A program made the translations under genes and the position numbers. From Odobenus rosmarus divergens (lineage: Eukaryota; Chordata; Mammalia; Carnivora; Odobenidae), in NCBI RefSeq assembly GCF_000321225.1, contig NW_004450467.1:442980-506979 (forward strand): 64,000 bases of DNA. Direction: 5' to 3'. This document shows positions 23,468 through 35,971 of the stretch, in pieces. Every line of letters starts with the position of its first letter. Within the stretch, counting starts at the first letter, position 1. Under the pieces are notes generated by a model. It was given only the letters and a program-made list of their open reading frames with translations. It searched no databases and was not told the DNA's origin.

Positions 23468-26215
23468 TTCTCCCTTGCTTCTCCCTTGCTTCTAATTATA
23501 CTGCCCTAGCTTGGAGATGGGGAGGAGATGATAATGCCCAGGGGCCGCACAGTCTGATTCACATTTTAGCAGCCACTGTACTGCCTGATGTGACCCTGCT
23601 GTCTCAAGCCAATGCTGGGCAGGTGTTGTTGTTTTTCTACTCTATTATGGAAATAGGTGAGCTTCTTCCATGTTCCTGCCAGAGGAATATGGGAGAAAAA
23701 CAAGCTACAACAAAAATGTTGTTCCCTTACAGGTTGTGTGTGGCAGACTGCATCTGCTCAAGGCTGGCATTTCCCCTCCAATCTGGTATCCAACCACCAC
23801 TCTCTCTCCCTCAAGATTTATACACTTATTGATGTTTTTATTCTGCCTCTCATCTCTGGGGTGGGCCAGGGAGCCATATTTGTGCTACATGATACCATCA
23901 TCTTGATTGTGACCACTTTGACCAGAGTGGACACTTGACCCAAACAAAGCTCACCCAACCTGATTCTTCCTTAAGAATAAGAATAAGAGACAGAGACTGG
24001 GAATTCAGAGCTGGGTCAGGTAATCAATGGCAGGACAATAGAGGGACCAAGCACGAACTCTTGCCACTAGGGTCTTTGCAGTTCATTGCTTTTCCCAAGT
24101 CCTGGGTGTTCCTGGGGTTCCTGAGACTCTATGAGCTTTCTAGTATCCTACCAGTTTTTTTTTTTCCTAAGCTGTTTCAAGTTGATTTTCATTACTTGCT
24201 GGCAAAAGAACATCATCTAACAGAAGGTAACTGCTATCACAACATTCCCAGTTAGAAATTAGGGCCAGCACGGAGATTTTGAGTGTCGGCAGTAATAGAC
24301 AGGGAGTGATGGATTGAAAGTAGTGGAACTGATATTGCTAGAACTGGTGACAATTGGGTGTGGTTCAATGTAGTTCTGTCTGAAATAGGAATGATGATTT
24401 TTTAAGATGCTCTGTGGTAGACGAAACCAGGAAGCAGCTCATGTGCCTAGACATTTATTGCTTCCAAATCTGTGCTTCACTGGATTTCATCTTCTTGGAG
24501 CACAGTGACTGATAAGGTTTTTTGCCCCTCTGGCATGGCCAAACCTTTCTTAAAGCTTTATGGCACTGAAGGATGCCTGAACCCATGGCTAGTGCTAAAA
24601 CTGGATTTGTTCTAATACTATCTATCCTTGGGGAAACATGGCTTCTAGAGAAACAAAAATTTTCCTGGAAGACTTCTGAGGGGTACTCTACAGAATCGGG
24701 GTTGCAGTGGAGGTGTTGGAAAGTTCTAACTGGGGCCCTGCTCTGGCCCTGGGGCCCTCCCCTAGGAAACCCCTACCCCAAACAAATGTAAATTTGTCTG
24801 CCAGCCTCCAGGCCACTCCTTTTTCACATAGATGCTTCCAGGACAATGACTATTTTAAGTTTGCTTTTCAATGCCTATTATGCAACAATGTGCATTCAGT
24901 TCTCTTTATGGCCAGAGTGCAGGGCCACCCACAGCGATCTGCAGGATCCTAAGCTGCATCCTCCCTCAGAGTGCTGTCCCTGGGGAGGGATGCCTGGGGC
25001 TTCCTCATGCTCTGTGCAAGACCCGGGATGCCTCCCCTTCTTCTCCTTAGGGAAAGCATCCTTCACAGAACTCTGGTTATTATTATGTCCTGTATGGATT
25101 TGCTTCCTTGTCCCTCTCGCCACACTGTAAGCAAGTTGAAACCTGAGACTACAATATCTCACCCTAGTCCCCCAGGAGCTAACGTGTCAGAAATATTCCA
25201 TGTTTCTGCTGACTTACTCTTTCGGTGCTAGGCCATGACTCCTGGAAGGCCAGAAGCTGGAGAAGGGGAGTAGAGCTGTGGGCCCAGGGAGTTTAAATGT
25301 GTTACATAGTGTATAGAGATGCTTTTTAACATGAGACGTTTATATTTATATTCTTGGGCACCACGATGGGTCTCCCCCATTCCTGAAGCAAACTGTGTGT
25401 TATTTAACATCAGAGGGAATAATACTAAGGCCCTTTTCCATTTCTCTCCTCTCTTCTTTCTCTTTTTCTCTTGTCTGGGCACAGGGAAGATGAGATAATT
25501 ATGGGTTCTGCGTGGGATAGAACTTGAAAGGACATGGTCCCTCCCTAGGGTTGTTCTTAGCTGACAGGAGTCCTTGTGTGTGATCCTGTTAAGTGCCCTG
25601 GGGAGAGACAGGGAGAGCAGTTTTCTATGGCCTGTGCGTGACGTGAATGAGGCAAAATGAGTTTCTTTCCGAGCGCTGGTCTTGTGGTGTGGGATGTGGG
25701 AGACACAGCCTAGCCGGTTCTGTTCCTTGCATGCTGAGGCCTTCCACGGCCCAATGAGTCAGCTCTGCAGCTGCCTTGGTGTCTGTCACCCTGGGGTCCT
25801 CTGTCTCAGGTGCCCGCTGCTCACCAGCTAATAGGTGATTATCCGGTCTGGGCCTTGTGGGACCCTATCTAAATAGAATCCAACAAAACCCTTATAAATG
25901 AGCTTACTGGAGCAAAACCTGCTCCCAGTGTGCTCAAACCCCTGCCTCTTTTTGTGCACAAGAAGCGTGTGTTGATGTTTTATTGAAATGAACGAAAGAA
26001 CAAAACCCCTCAGTTTCTATGAAGAGCTACCCAGGGCAGGAAACAATCACATTCACAGGGAATATGTTGTTCTGGTTGATCCCCCAGCAGCAGTTGCATC
26101 AGGAGGTAATTCTGATGCCATAAGAAGGAAGAGCAGTGACAGGACCGAGGAGGGGAAAGGAGGAAAGAGTCTCTGGCCTCTGACTCTTGCCAGGGCCCTG
26201 AAGATAGTTTCTCAT
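23468..26215. other. Intergenic, no gene; probable old repeats
   Basis: 23600-24000 has the text of a common old mammalian repeat (GACCAGAGTGGACACTTGAC), and 25065-25215 resembles an L2 end. 25500-26000 is repeat-poor, with TGAGTCAGC at 25756-25764 followed by a CAGCTG E-box. Open frames overlap on both strands and show no domains. Confidence 0.4.
25756..25764 (+). promoter_or_regulatory. AP-1/Maf-type motif TGAGTCAGC
   Basis: TGAGTCA extended by GC, a match to the AP-1 core and to the small-Maf half-site arrangement, followed 8 bp later by CAGCTG. It lies in a repeat-poor, moderately GC-rich stretch. Motif match only. Confidence 0.25.
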
Positions 26216-26520
26216 TGAATCCTTACAACCCTCTGTGATAAGTATCACTAACCTGATTTTTTTTAAAAAGATGTATTTATTTATTTATTTATTTATTTGA
26301 GGGTGGGGCAGAGGGGGAGGGAGAGAAGCAGACTCCCTGCTGAGCATAGAGCCTGACATGGGGCTTGATCTCAGGACCCTGGGATCATGACCTGAGCTGA
26401 AATCAGGAGTCGGTCGCTTAACCAACTGAGCCACCCAGGCGCCCCCTCATTAACCTGATTTTACAGATGAGGAAAAGACATTCAGAATTTATAGAGACAA
26501 GGGACAATATATTATTGGGG
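26216..26520 (-). repeat. MIR fossil split by a SINEC
   Basis: Antisense MIR text GAATCCTTACAACCCTCTGT precedes the SINE, and ATTTTACAGATGAGGAAAAG follows it. The two halves join in MIR order once the SINE (26261-26450) is removed. Confidence 0.75.
26261..26450 (-). mobile_element. SINEC inserted in MIR, with target-site duplication
   Basis: Antisense SINE with a (TTTA)n tail and a head ending GAGCCACCCAGGCGCCCC. TAACCTGATTTT at 26249-26260 and 26451-26462 is a perfect 12-bp duplication. Confidence 0.93.
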
Positions 26521-28159
26521 TATAAGGGATTTTGTCCTTAGTCTAGGAAGTACTAAAGGGGCTTCTGGAATTCTAGAATAGCTGCCTTAGATTCAGAATG
26601 AGTAAGACAAAATCGTTGGCCATGCCTCCGCCCATTCTTCTAGGCCTCGATTCCTGCACTGAGTATTGCTGCAATTTCTAGATTAATTGGCGTCAGTGGC
26701 TTGGGACACTTCATGCATTGAATTTATTCCCAGACTGAATAATCTCTTACAATAAACTGTTATAGCTCATCATGACAGGAACAGGGATAATGACTCAATG
26801 TCAGAGTTTAATTTTCCACCCATGCCTCACTGTAGATGGTTCATCTTCAATCGATAGTTTACCTGCAATTCCATCCATCCTTTGGAAAAAGTGAAGTGAG
26901 GGGCTGCTTTGTTTTTGCAACTTTAATAAGCACATATATAGAAAAAAAAGCACCGTTTCCTTACATCTTGGCTGCTAAGTCATCATTGGAACCATCTGCT
27001 CTTCCCTGAACATAAACCAGTGCAGGCCCAGCTGGCTGTGGGGACACACAACGAAGAGTATTTCTCCCTCTAGAATAGGTCTCAGTGGCATAGAGGGAAT
27101 GTTAACCTTCCACAACAACCTAAATAAAAATGGACAGTAAAGAAAATCCCTCTTCTTTACTATGTTGGTCTTGACAATCCTAAAACAGATATAAAAGGAA
27201 ATCAAGAGAAGGCAAAAGATTTAGTATCAAGATTTCCTTGACTGACTAAAATCTGAATTGAAAGAAATCCTTTGAATGTCTCTTTTTCTCAAGTTTGTAT
27301 AATTGAATTTTCTTGGAATTTACAAGGTTAGTGCGTTCAAATAAATTGAAATTCCTCTTGAAGTCGTTTTTTTGACAACTCTGATAAGCTTTTGATTACT
27401 TGGCCACAGGCAGAAGTCTTAGTTCTGACTGATGAAGATCACAAACATTTTTTCCAAAAATGAGAAACAGGAGTCCAAGTAGAGAGTGGCTATGCAGCCA
27501 TGTAAGTGTGTAGTTTATTTGTGTTTATCTGTGCACATGCTACAGGCCAGGACTCATGACAACAGATGCTGGGCAGGGAGGACCTTCAACTCAGAACACT
27601 TAGTGTTTCTTTGCTACTTGCTTTTTCAGGTGTTGGAGGCTCTTCAGTGGCTTGGGGGAGACAAAGTCACTCTTCCTTCTTGTGGTGTGCCCCCAGTGAC
27701 TCATTCTCATTGGATAAATGGCCCCTTGTAAGTCTTAGTGAAGTGACCATATTAGCAATTCCAGTGAAGCCAAAGATGATGTCCTGTGTCATTTTGCTCT
27801 AACTCTGATGGGTGCTTCCCTGACGAAAGGATGTGCTTTGGGGAAAGGGGTTTAAAACAAGAACTGGAAAATTCATCCCAGCTAACATAGCTTCCTTCCT
27901 CACTCTCTGCCTCTTCCCCTGGCTGTCCTGTCCAGCCGGAGTGGGTGTCCTCCCAGTCACTATTTCCGCCAAGGCCAAGGTGACTGAGGCTCCTTTAGTC
28001 ACCAGCCTACTGTCCTCACAGATGATTCATAGAATGGCTTTCTACAGGAAGATGCTGCTGTCACCTCCTCTATGAATTCAGGACAATCTTCTCTTAGGCA
28101 AGTTAGGGATGAAGGACTTGCATCTGAAGCCTGGTCCTTGTGGGCCCAGAATAAAAATA
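26521..28159. other. Intergenic, no gene recognised
   Basis: No exon-like features. The frames at 27486-28075 on both strands overlap and are not convincing. Confidence 0.4.
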
Positions 28160-28395
28160 AAACGAATATGTATTGAACATTTTCTATGTTCTAGGCATTT
28201 GGTTTTCTTCTCAGCTGAATCTTCACGATCACCCTATGAGTTAAGTACTATTTTTGTCCTTGTTTTACAGATAAGAGAACTGACGTTCAGAGAGGTAAAG
28301 TGATTTGCTCAGGGTCACAGAGCTAATAGAAGGCAGAGATGGCATCTGAGACCAGGCAATCTGACTCCACAGCTGGCTCATTATGGGAATGTAAA
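28160..28395 (-). repeat. MIR fossil
   Basis: Antisense MIR order: TATTGAACATTTTCTATGTT, CACCCTATGAGTTAAGTACT, TTTACAGATAAGAGAACTGA, CAGGGTCACAGAGCTAATAG, AATCTGACTCCACAGCTGGC. It is nearly full length. Confidence 0.85.
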
Positions 28396-29924
28396 CGTGA
28401 GCACAGGGATCTGACCTGGCAGGAGCCTGGGTTTCCAGGCTGCCACAAACCCTACTCCATTGGGCCTCCACCCATGAAATTATAGTACTCGTAAGCGCTT
28501 GTATACTAAATCAGATTTGTAGTTACTCAGCCATGGAAGTCTTTGGGAAGGAAGTTAACAGGACTCAGTGCCTCTGTAGACAACAAGGACAAGAAGAGTG
28601 TCCCCTGGGAACCCTCAACTTCCATAATTAACACAACCGGTTTGTTGTTTTATCATAAATGCTGGGCAGGTCATTCCAACACCAGTTGGGTGAACATGGT
28701 GATTGGAATCCTTTTACTATTACACATGAAAAAAATATCAGGTGACGGTGTGGAAATAGGGTTATGTTTTAAAATCTCATATACATTAGGAAAATACTGT
28801 TTTTTACAGTTTAAACAAATCCCTTCGGTTACTTGGTCTTACAAGACTCTGATTTACATATGGGACGAAGAGGTTAACACAACAGAGCTTAGTTTCTCTC
28901 CTCCTGCTCATCTCCCTCCCTATCCCCTCCTGCAGACCTCTAGGAATTAACTGGGAAGGAAAGAATCAAGAAAATCCCCAGGTTTATAAGCTCTTTGCCA
29001 ATCAGAGCTTCCTCCACATAAACAAAGACAGATGTTAAACCAGGTGCTTTTCCTAAATGGACATTTTGAGGTATGTTGCCAAGATTTGTCAGTGGCAAAT
29101 GGTGTCACGTATGTAAATCTGTTTGAATCACAGACAAGGAAACTTTGGGAAATGTGAAGTAGAGAAACAATTGCACTTCTACTCGCTGGAGCATAGGAAG
29201 CATCCTGATTATGAACCAGCCCTATAACTCACTCTCATAGGAAGTCAACAGAGTGAAGCAAAGAGGTGGCTTTGGTACTTCCTAGTTAGAGCCTCTCATC
29301 CATCTATCAAAGGCTAATTTTGAAAGTTTTTGTTTTTTGAAACATCATGATAGATCTTAGGTTCTAGTACCTTTCAACAGTTGCCTGGGGTGGGGGTGGG
29401 GGATGAAAATCTTATTAGTTTGCCTGTCTAGACTAAAGCCAAAGATAGCACCTGCCTTAGTAAATCGCAATAAAAGGCAAGTAATCAATGAGGAGTCCAA
29501 TGCCAAGAGGTATGGGGATGTGTGCGAATTTGAAAGTGAAAATATTGGTGGATAAGCAGCTTCTAGCAACATGGAGACTACACCACAATCCACAGTGATT
29601 CTAATTTTTTGATTTGACTTGCAAATACTCAAGTTACTTTAAGTTGCATTTATTAAAGGCTGATCAAGTGCCCTGAAATGGAAGTTGGGGTGGGGAGAAT
29701 CTGAAAGATTTGATTAAATTAGTGGTTCTCAGATTTATGGTTTATATAAAAAATGCAGTTAGCAGAGTTGGTAACTCTTTTGCTGTCATTAGCATTTTAG
29801 AAATGATAGGGCATTGATGAGCAACATCAACAACAAAATGTAACAAGGGCATCATCTGAGATGAGAGACTGCTCTTCCAAATGAATGGCTTTGGCGGTAC
29901 AAAACCCCTTCTTTGTTGTCCTGA
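28396..29924. other. Intergenic, no gene recognised
   Basis: No supported feature. The longest frame (28543-28950, plus) has no recognisable domain. Confidence 0.4.
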
Positions 29925-30451
29925 TGTTAGGAGTTAGTTGGACAGTTAGGTCGTCAGGGCCGGGGTCCCCAACAAGAAAATATGGAGTCACGACAGCTAA
30001 AACAGCACTAACATCCTGTTTTGCAGCTTAAATAGGACCGCACTAGCATTCTGCTTTGCAGCCTCTGCAGAAGTGACTTTTGCAAAATGTCCTAAAATAA
30101 GGCAATTAACCACAAAGCTTTGTCACTATCATGGGCAAGGGGCAATTAAGACATAAGCCCCCAGATGTCAACCAAAAAAGACCATCAGCACATGGACATC
30201 AACCTAATAGGTAGATAGGTGACCAAAGCCACGATTCGCAGGACTCAGCGCACCCTGATTGCTTAAGATAGCTCCACAAAAGAGCTCATAAAAACCCCTC
30301 AACTTAGAAACCCTGAGGGTAACCCTTTCGGGTCCCCTCCCTCTCCAGGAGCTTTGTACTATTGCTCAATAAACTTTGCTTCATTGCCCACCACTCTTCG
30401 TCTGGTCTACCTCTTCATTCTTCAGAGTGGCGTGACCAAGAGCTGTGGGCA
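29925..30451 (+). mobile_element. Solo LTR of an endogenous retrovirus (class I type)
   Basis: Starts TGTTAGGAGTTAG and ends near CTGTGGGCA, about 527 bp. It has an LTR layout: a U3 with repeated AGCA(T/C)TAACATCC-like and GTTTTGCAGC(C/T)T motifs, a promoter-like CATAAAAACCCCT at about 30288, a poly(A) signal CAATAAACTTTGC at 30367-30379, then a U5-like CCACTCTTCGTCTGGTCTAC. No internal retroviral genes flank it, so it is a recombined solo copy. No clear target-site duplication was found, so the ends are approximate. Confidence 0.75.
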
Positions 30452-32464
30452 CTAAAAGCAGAGAAATCCTGTGACACTGATCTATTTTTCCCCAGACTGG
30501 AGATGTCTTCACTCCGATTGGGTCTCCAGTCCAGGGCTTGCGAAACTGTGGACCAGATGATCTTTCAGCATTTTTCTAGGTCTCTAAGCCTGTGAGTAAG
30601 AGGTCTGTCTCTGCTCTGGAAGTACGACGGACACACTAAATTCACAGATGACAAACAGCTGGAGAACGTTTCCAAAACAGCATGGATGCTAGCGAGCATC
30701 ACACAGACCAAACGTCTACAAGCACAGTGTGTTTACTTAAGGGTACATGAGGAAGGCTTTGTGGGGAGGTGAAACCGTGTCAGGTTTTGTGTTGAGTAAG
30801 TGTTGTCTTCTAGCGAGAGATGTGGCAAGTGAGAGTAGCTCCCTCGGATTGGGCCAGCGGGAGGCAACTTGGCAATCTGGGTGTGGAGAAAGGGATCTAG
30901 TGTCCCTCAGGGGAGGTGTGTGCAGACCTGAGGTGGCCATGTTCACTTACCTGGGCTTTGGGCTCTTTCCGTCCACCCTCTTGGCCCCTCATGTCAGTTT
31001 TATTCCATCTTTCCTTTTCCATGCAATCATCTGCTGTCTCCATGGCAGAAGATTGTCCATTTGTAGTTCTTTTACTCTTTCAGAGCAATTTTTATTGTAC
31101 ATTTTCCTCAGATAACAATAGCTCAGGGGTTGAGAGAAGGGTGAATGGTGGCCGAAGGGGGCACGTTGGTGGTGCAGTTACTCCTGGGAACCTGCTACCC
31201 TCCTTAGCCTCCCTGCTCCTGACCTTCTTCCTTTCTGGGCCTCCTCATTCATAGACATAAAGAAACCAGCCAATGCTCATGGAGTATTTTTTATAGCACC
31301 CCTGCTTATTGGGAAATCAATAACCCCTCCAGTTCTCCTTAAACTTGGGCTCTGAGCTATTGATCATTCGGTGAGTGCTTGCTCCTATTTTGTGTCAATA
31401 ACTGAAATAGATTTGAATTTTATTATTATACCACTAAGTCCATCAAATTGTAGCAGATGTGTGTGTGCGAACGTACACTTGTATGTATGTAGTTACATAC
31501 AAGTGTATGCAACTGTGTATTTAGATAGCGTATTTATATATATACACATATATTTGTGTATGTGTGTTTTAATAGGCAAATAAATTAAAGAAGACGGCAT
31601 TGGTTGACCCTGTCATTGGAAAACGTAAAAGGAACTTCAGACAGTGTTGCCTGAGATGGTAAAAATTGAGTTAACTGGACATTGCCTTGGGTTTAATTTT
31701 AGAGCTAGATGTATTCACTTAATTGGACTAGGAAGCAGTTCTTTTTGCTGGCTCAAAAATTAAATTAAACAAAAAAAGTCTAATTCATAAAAGCAGAGTG
31801 TACGAAGCCCAAGTTAAAATGTGAAAGAATCACGTAATAGAAAATTTTAAGCTCCAGTTAAGGTGGGGGTGACCAGAGAAAGCTAACATAGGGGAGGGCA
31901 CTATTAAACCGCCTTTAGGAATTACATATTATCAGGATGTTAGGATGGAGCATACTGTTCCTCCTCTTGTACATGCGAATGTGAATTTTCTCATTTTGAC
32001 AACGAAAGAGTCTGAGAAAATTCTAGTTTGAATCACACATTTCTGTGGATAGGTAATGGTTTGCATTGTTATCTCCCACTGAGGCATTTTGTGAAAAATA
32101 AATGACATTGTTATGAAAAAATTAAATGAAATGGCATGATAAAGAGTGAAGAAATTCAGATCAGTTGGTCTGGGAGGGCCTTGCCAAGGAGGTGGTATTG
32201 GAGCCCAGCCTGACTGAGAAGGAGCCACCTGTGAAAAATTCTGGGGACAGCGAGTCCTCAGTAGTGGGCATGGTAAGGGCAAAGGCCCTGGGGCAGGACT
32301 TAGAAAAGGCCAGGTGGCATTGAGTGTTGGGAAGAGTGGTAACAATGGAGATGGGAGATGTAGGTAGGGAAATATGGAAGACCGGAGGAAGTCAGGCAGT
32401 CTAGCATGGTTGGGCAGTGTCCATCTGGCTTCACCAGATGTATCATCTCATTGCAAAGTGCTGT
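30452..32464. other. Intergenic, no gene; old repeat pieces
   Basis: A (GTAT/TATA) low-complexity run at about 31480-31570. 32155-32400 resembles the same old L2-like repeat as 13310-13900. Frames at 30747-31254 have no domain. Confidence 0.4.
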
Positions 32465-32815
32465 TTGTGCTGTGAATTCACTGACTTTGGAAAATGGCTA
32501 AACTTCTCTGAGTCTCAATTTTCTCATCTGTCAAATGAAGGTGCTGGATTAATATATGAAAGCATCCAGGGGCACTTGGGTGGTGCAGTCGGTTGACTGT
32601 CCAATTCTTGGTTTCAGCTCAGGTCATGCTCTTGGGGTAGTGAGGGTGGGCCCTGCGTCCAGCTCTGTGTTCAGTGCAGAGTCTGTTTGGGTTTCTCTCT
32701 CCCTCTCCCTCGGCCCCTCCCCCGGCTCATGCTCTCTCTCTCTAAAATAAATAAATAATTCTATGAAAGCATCTGGCATATGGAAGCTCCTCAATAAAAG
32801 TTAGCTGAATTAATT
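32465..32815 (+). repeat. MIR fossil split by a SINEC
   Basis: Sense MIR: AACTTCTCTGAGTCTCAATT then TCTCATCTGTCAAATGAAGG before the SINE, and CATCTGGCATATGGAAGCTC plus CTCAATAAAAGTTAGCTG after it. Confidence 0.78.
32567..32761 (+). mobile_element. SINEC with target-site duplication
   Basis: Sense copy, GGGGCACTTGGGTGGTGCAG through a CTCTAAAATAAATAAATAAT tail. TATGAAAGCATC at 32555-32566 and 32762-32773 is a perfect 12-bp duplication. Confidence 0.93.
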
Positions 32816-32878
32816 AATGCTTCCTAAGGGCCTTTATAAACCTGTAATCTTTTTTTCCACTTAGTCCTTTTATTTATT

Positions 32879-32987
32879 TATTATTTATTTAATTTTTTTT
32901 TTTTTAACTTTTTAAGTAAGATCCATGCCCAATGGTGGGGCTTGAACTCACAACCTCTGAGATCAAGAGCCAGCCAGGCACCCCCTA
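32879..32987 (-). mobile_element. Short SINEC variant
   Basis: Antisense short form: a T-rich tail with TTTTTAAGTAAGATCCATGC, then GGGGCTTGAACTCACAACCT and a GCCAGCCAGGCACCCCC head. It is the same short class as 15673-15756. Confidence 0.8.
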
Positions 32988-32999
32988 CTTACTTATTTT

Positions 33000-34270
33000 T
33001 TTAAGTTGAAGTATAGTTGACACACAATGTTACATTAGTTTCAGGTGTACAACATAGTGATTCGACAAGTTTATATGTTATGCTATGCTCACCACATATA
33101 GCCCATCTGTCACTATACAGAGTTATTACAATATTACTGACTATACTCCCTGTGCTTTACCTAATATTCCCAAGTCCTATTCACTTTATAACTGGAAGTC
33201 TGTATCTCCCCCTCCCCTTCACCCAGTTTGCCCATCTCCTACCCTCCTCTCCTCTGGCAACCATCAGTTTGTTCTCTGTATTTGTGGGTCTATTTCTGCT
33301 TTATGTTTGTGTTTATTCATTTATTTTGTTTTTTTAGATTCCACATATAAGTAAAATCATATAGTATTTGTCTTTCGCATATAGTATTTGTCCGACATAT
33401 TTCTCTTAGCATAATACTCTCTAGGTCCATCCATGTTGTTGCAAATGACAAAAATCTCATGCTTTTTATGGCTGAGTAGTATTCCACTGTGTGTGTGTGG
33501 GTGTGTGTGTGTATCTTTGTCTATTCTATATATATACCACATCTATATCTATCCACATATATACATATCTATCCATTCATCTCTCAATGGACATTTGGGT
33601 TGCTTCCATATCTTGGTTGTTGTAAACAATGCTGCTATAAACATGTATCTTTTCAAATTAGTGTTTTGTTTTCTTTGGTAAATACCCAGCAGTGAAATTA
33701 CTGGATCACATGGTATTTCTTTAAAAAAAAATATTTGGGGGCACCTGGGTGGCTCAGTCAGTTAAGCATCTGCCTTTGGCTCGTCATGATCTCAGAGTTC
33801 TGGGATCGAGCCCCGCATTGGGGTCCCTGCTCAGTGGGGAGTCTGTTTCTCCCTCTCCCTCTGCTGCTCCCCCTGCTCGTGCTCTCTCTTTTCTATCAAA
33901 TAAATAAATAAAATCTTAAAAAAATATTTTGAGGAACCTCCAAACTATTTTCCACAGTGGCTGCATCAGTTTACATTCACAGCAACACTGCATGAGTGTT
34001 CCTTTTTCTCCACATCTTCGCCAATGCTTGTTTCTTATCTTTTTTATTCTAGCTATTTTTATGCATGTAAGATGATATCTCATTATGGTTTTGATTTGTA
34101 TTTCCCAGATGATGAGTGAAAGTGAGCACCTTTTCAAATGGCTGTTGGCCATCTGTATGTCTTCTTCAGAAAATTGTCTATTCAGGTCCTCTGCCTATTT
34201 TTAATCAGATTATTTGATTTTCTTGGTTTTGGATTGTATAAGTTCTTATATTTTGGATATTTGTCATATT
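33000..34270 (-). mobile_element. L1 3' region, antisense, interrupted by a SINE
   Basis: Antisense L1: TTTCAGGTGTACAACATAGT, TGGCTGAGTAGTATTCCACT, TGCTGCTATAAACATGTATC, then after the nested SINE TTTTCCACAGTGGCTGCATC and GGCCATCTGTATGTCTTCTT. Orientation is uniform, so it is not twin-primed. A (TG)n run is at 33489-33511. Confidence 0.88.
33736..33921 (+). mobile_element. SINEC nested in L1
   Basis: Sense copy, GGCACCTGGGTGGCTCAGTC to AAATAAATAAATAAAATCTT. AAAAAAATATTT(G/T) repeats flank it. Confidence 0.93.
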
Positions 34271-35769
34271 TCTCAGCTGAAGATGTTGTCTTGCCTAGAC
34301 TCACATCACACACCAGGGGGAGATCCAGTGACAGTATGGATGGAGTGCCTTCTACTTGTAGGACACCGATGGAGACTGCAGAATTTTGTCAGGGGTGTGT
34401 GTGCTGCTGGAGGGGGGACAGAACGATAAGAAACAGACTCTCCTTATAATCTACATTGGTCGAGCAGAAGAAAATATAAAAGATGCTATTTCCAGCCTGA
34501 ACTTGTTAGATAAGTGCCCATGAGCACTACTGACCAAGAGCAAGTAGTTTGGGAATTCAGAGGAGGGGGACAAAGCTGAGTTGTAGAAGTCATATATAAT
34601 TACCAGCATCACTAACAAGAACAAGACTGCTGAAAGCTTTTTGGACGCAAAGCACCATGCTAAGTGCTGTACATACATTTTATTTAACCCCTATAAAAAC
34701 CTCATGAAGAAGGCTGTTGTAACGCAATCCATGAGATATTGCTCCCTAGAGCAAGGAAGAATGGGAGATTCTTCCCAGGCTGAGGGAATGATGTGAACAA
34801 AGGCAGGAATGCACAAGGCGTTGCCTCTTTATTTGGCTGTTGTCTATTGGTTCCCCTAGGAGCAATATTGAAATTATCTAGAAACCTTGTCTCCTCCTCC
34901 CCTTTATGTCCTCCCCCAGCCCCGCATCTGCTTGAAGTAGTATCTGTTTACTCTAGACTAATACCTTTAAGGGTATCTCGAGCCCATAGGGGCAGCCTGG
35001 ACTTGATAAGGCACATCAGGATATATTCCACCAATTAAATTCCCATGGCTTTCTAGCATTTAACCTGCACACCCCTTTTACTCCATAACAGCAATGGAGA
35101 AAAGCCCCTGAACATGATAGCTCCAAAATTCAGAACCCACAGAGGTGCAGAAATAACCAATAATATACAACAGCCTACATATAACCCATGTGTGTACAGG
35201 ATTGGATGGTGCACCTGAATTATCCGTGTCCCAGCTCTCCTGAAAGTTTTGTGGGCCTCTCTGGCTTTCCTGGGCCACAGGCCATGGGCTATGGATTTTG
35301 CTGTCAAAATGAGACCCAGGGAAATGAGAACATTAACTGAATATTTGCCGCTATTATGACATTATTATTGTTTTAGCTGTGATAATCATATTGAGGACTT
35401 TTCTCTTTTTGTTTATAGGAGCCCTTATCTTTTCAGATTCATATAAAAATAATTTGGTGTTAGGGAGGACATGGGGTCGGGGACTGGTGAAATGAGATTC
35501 AGTCTCTGAATCAGTAAATGTTGAAGCTGGGTGAAAACTTCGCGGGAATTTCTTATACTGTTCTCTCCACTTTTGCATGTATGTGAAATTTTGCATAATA
35601 AGATGTTTTCTAAAAAAAGACTGGATCTGCTTGAAGAATTGAAGCACGTGTGGTAAAACAATATCCTTCAGAAGTGACGGTAAGAGTGGCGGCAGAAGTA
35701 AGAGCTCTTTTTCCCCAACAAAGACCCAAAGACACTCTGAGCTCTGTGACAAGACAAGGGCCTTGTATT
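34271..35769. other. Intergenic, no gene recognised
   Basis: 34625-34720 is MIR-like (antisense). 35450-35620 ends with text typical of an old L1 3' end (GAAATTTTGCATAATAAGAT). The 140-codon minus-strand frame at 35354-35776 lies over this and is not convincing. Confidence 0.4.
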
Positions 35770-35782
35770 CAGGCAACTTGTT

Positions 35783-35971
35783 TTTTTTTTTTTTTTAAAG
35801 ATTTTATTTATTTATTTGAGAGAGAGAATGAGAGATAGAGCACATGAGAGGGGGGAGGGTCAGAGGGAGAAGCAGACTCCCTGCTGAGCAGGGAGCCCGA
35901 TGTGGGACTCGATCCTGGGACTCCAGGATCATGATCTAAGCCGAAGGCAGTCGCTTAACCAACTGAACCAC
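35783..35971 (-). mobile_element. SINEC just past the GAD2 poly(A) site, with perfect target-site duplication
   Basis: Antisense copy with a T-run and AAAGATTTTATTTATTTATT tail. CAGGCAACTTGTT at 35770-35782 and 35972-35984 is a perfect 13-bp duplication. The extreme head (CAGGCGCCCC) is shortened, ending CTGAACCAC. Confidence 0.93.

Noticed and set aside
23461..24255. Cluster of overlapping plus-strand ORFs
   Set aside because: Several frames are open over the same bases with no domain. The sequence resembles an old interspersed repeat.
31932..32345. 137-codon minus-strand ORF, proline-rich start
   Set aside because: It overlaps an old L2-like repeat (also seen at 13310-13900); composition explained by the repeat's complement.
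35354..35776. 140-codon minus-strand ORF
   Set aside because: It covers text resembling an old L1 3' end and borders a SINE; no recognisable domain.
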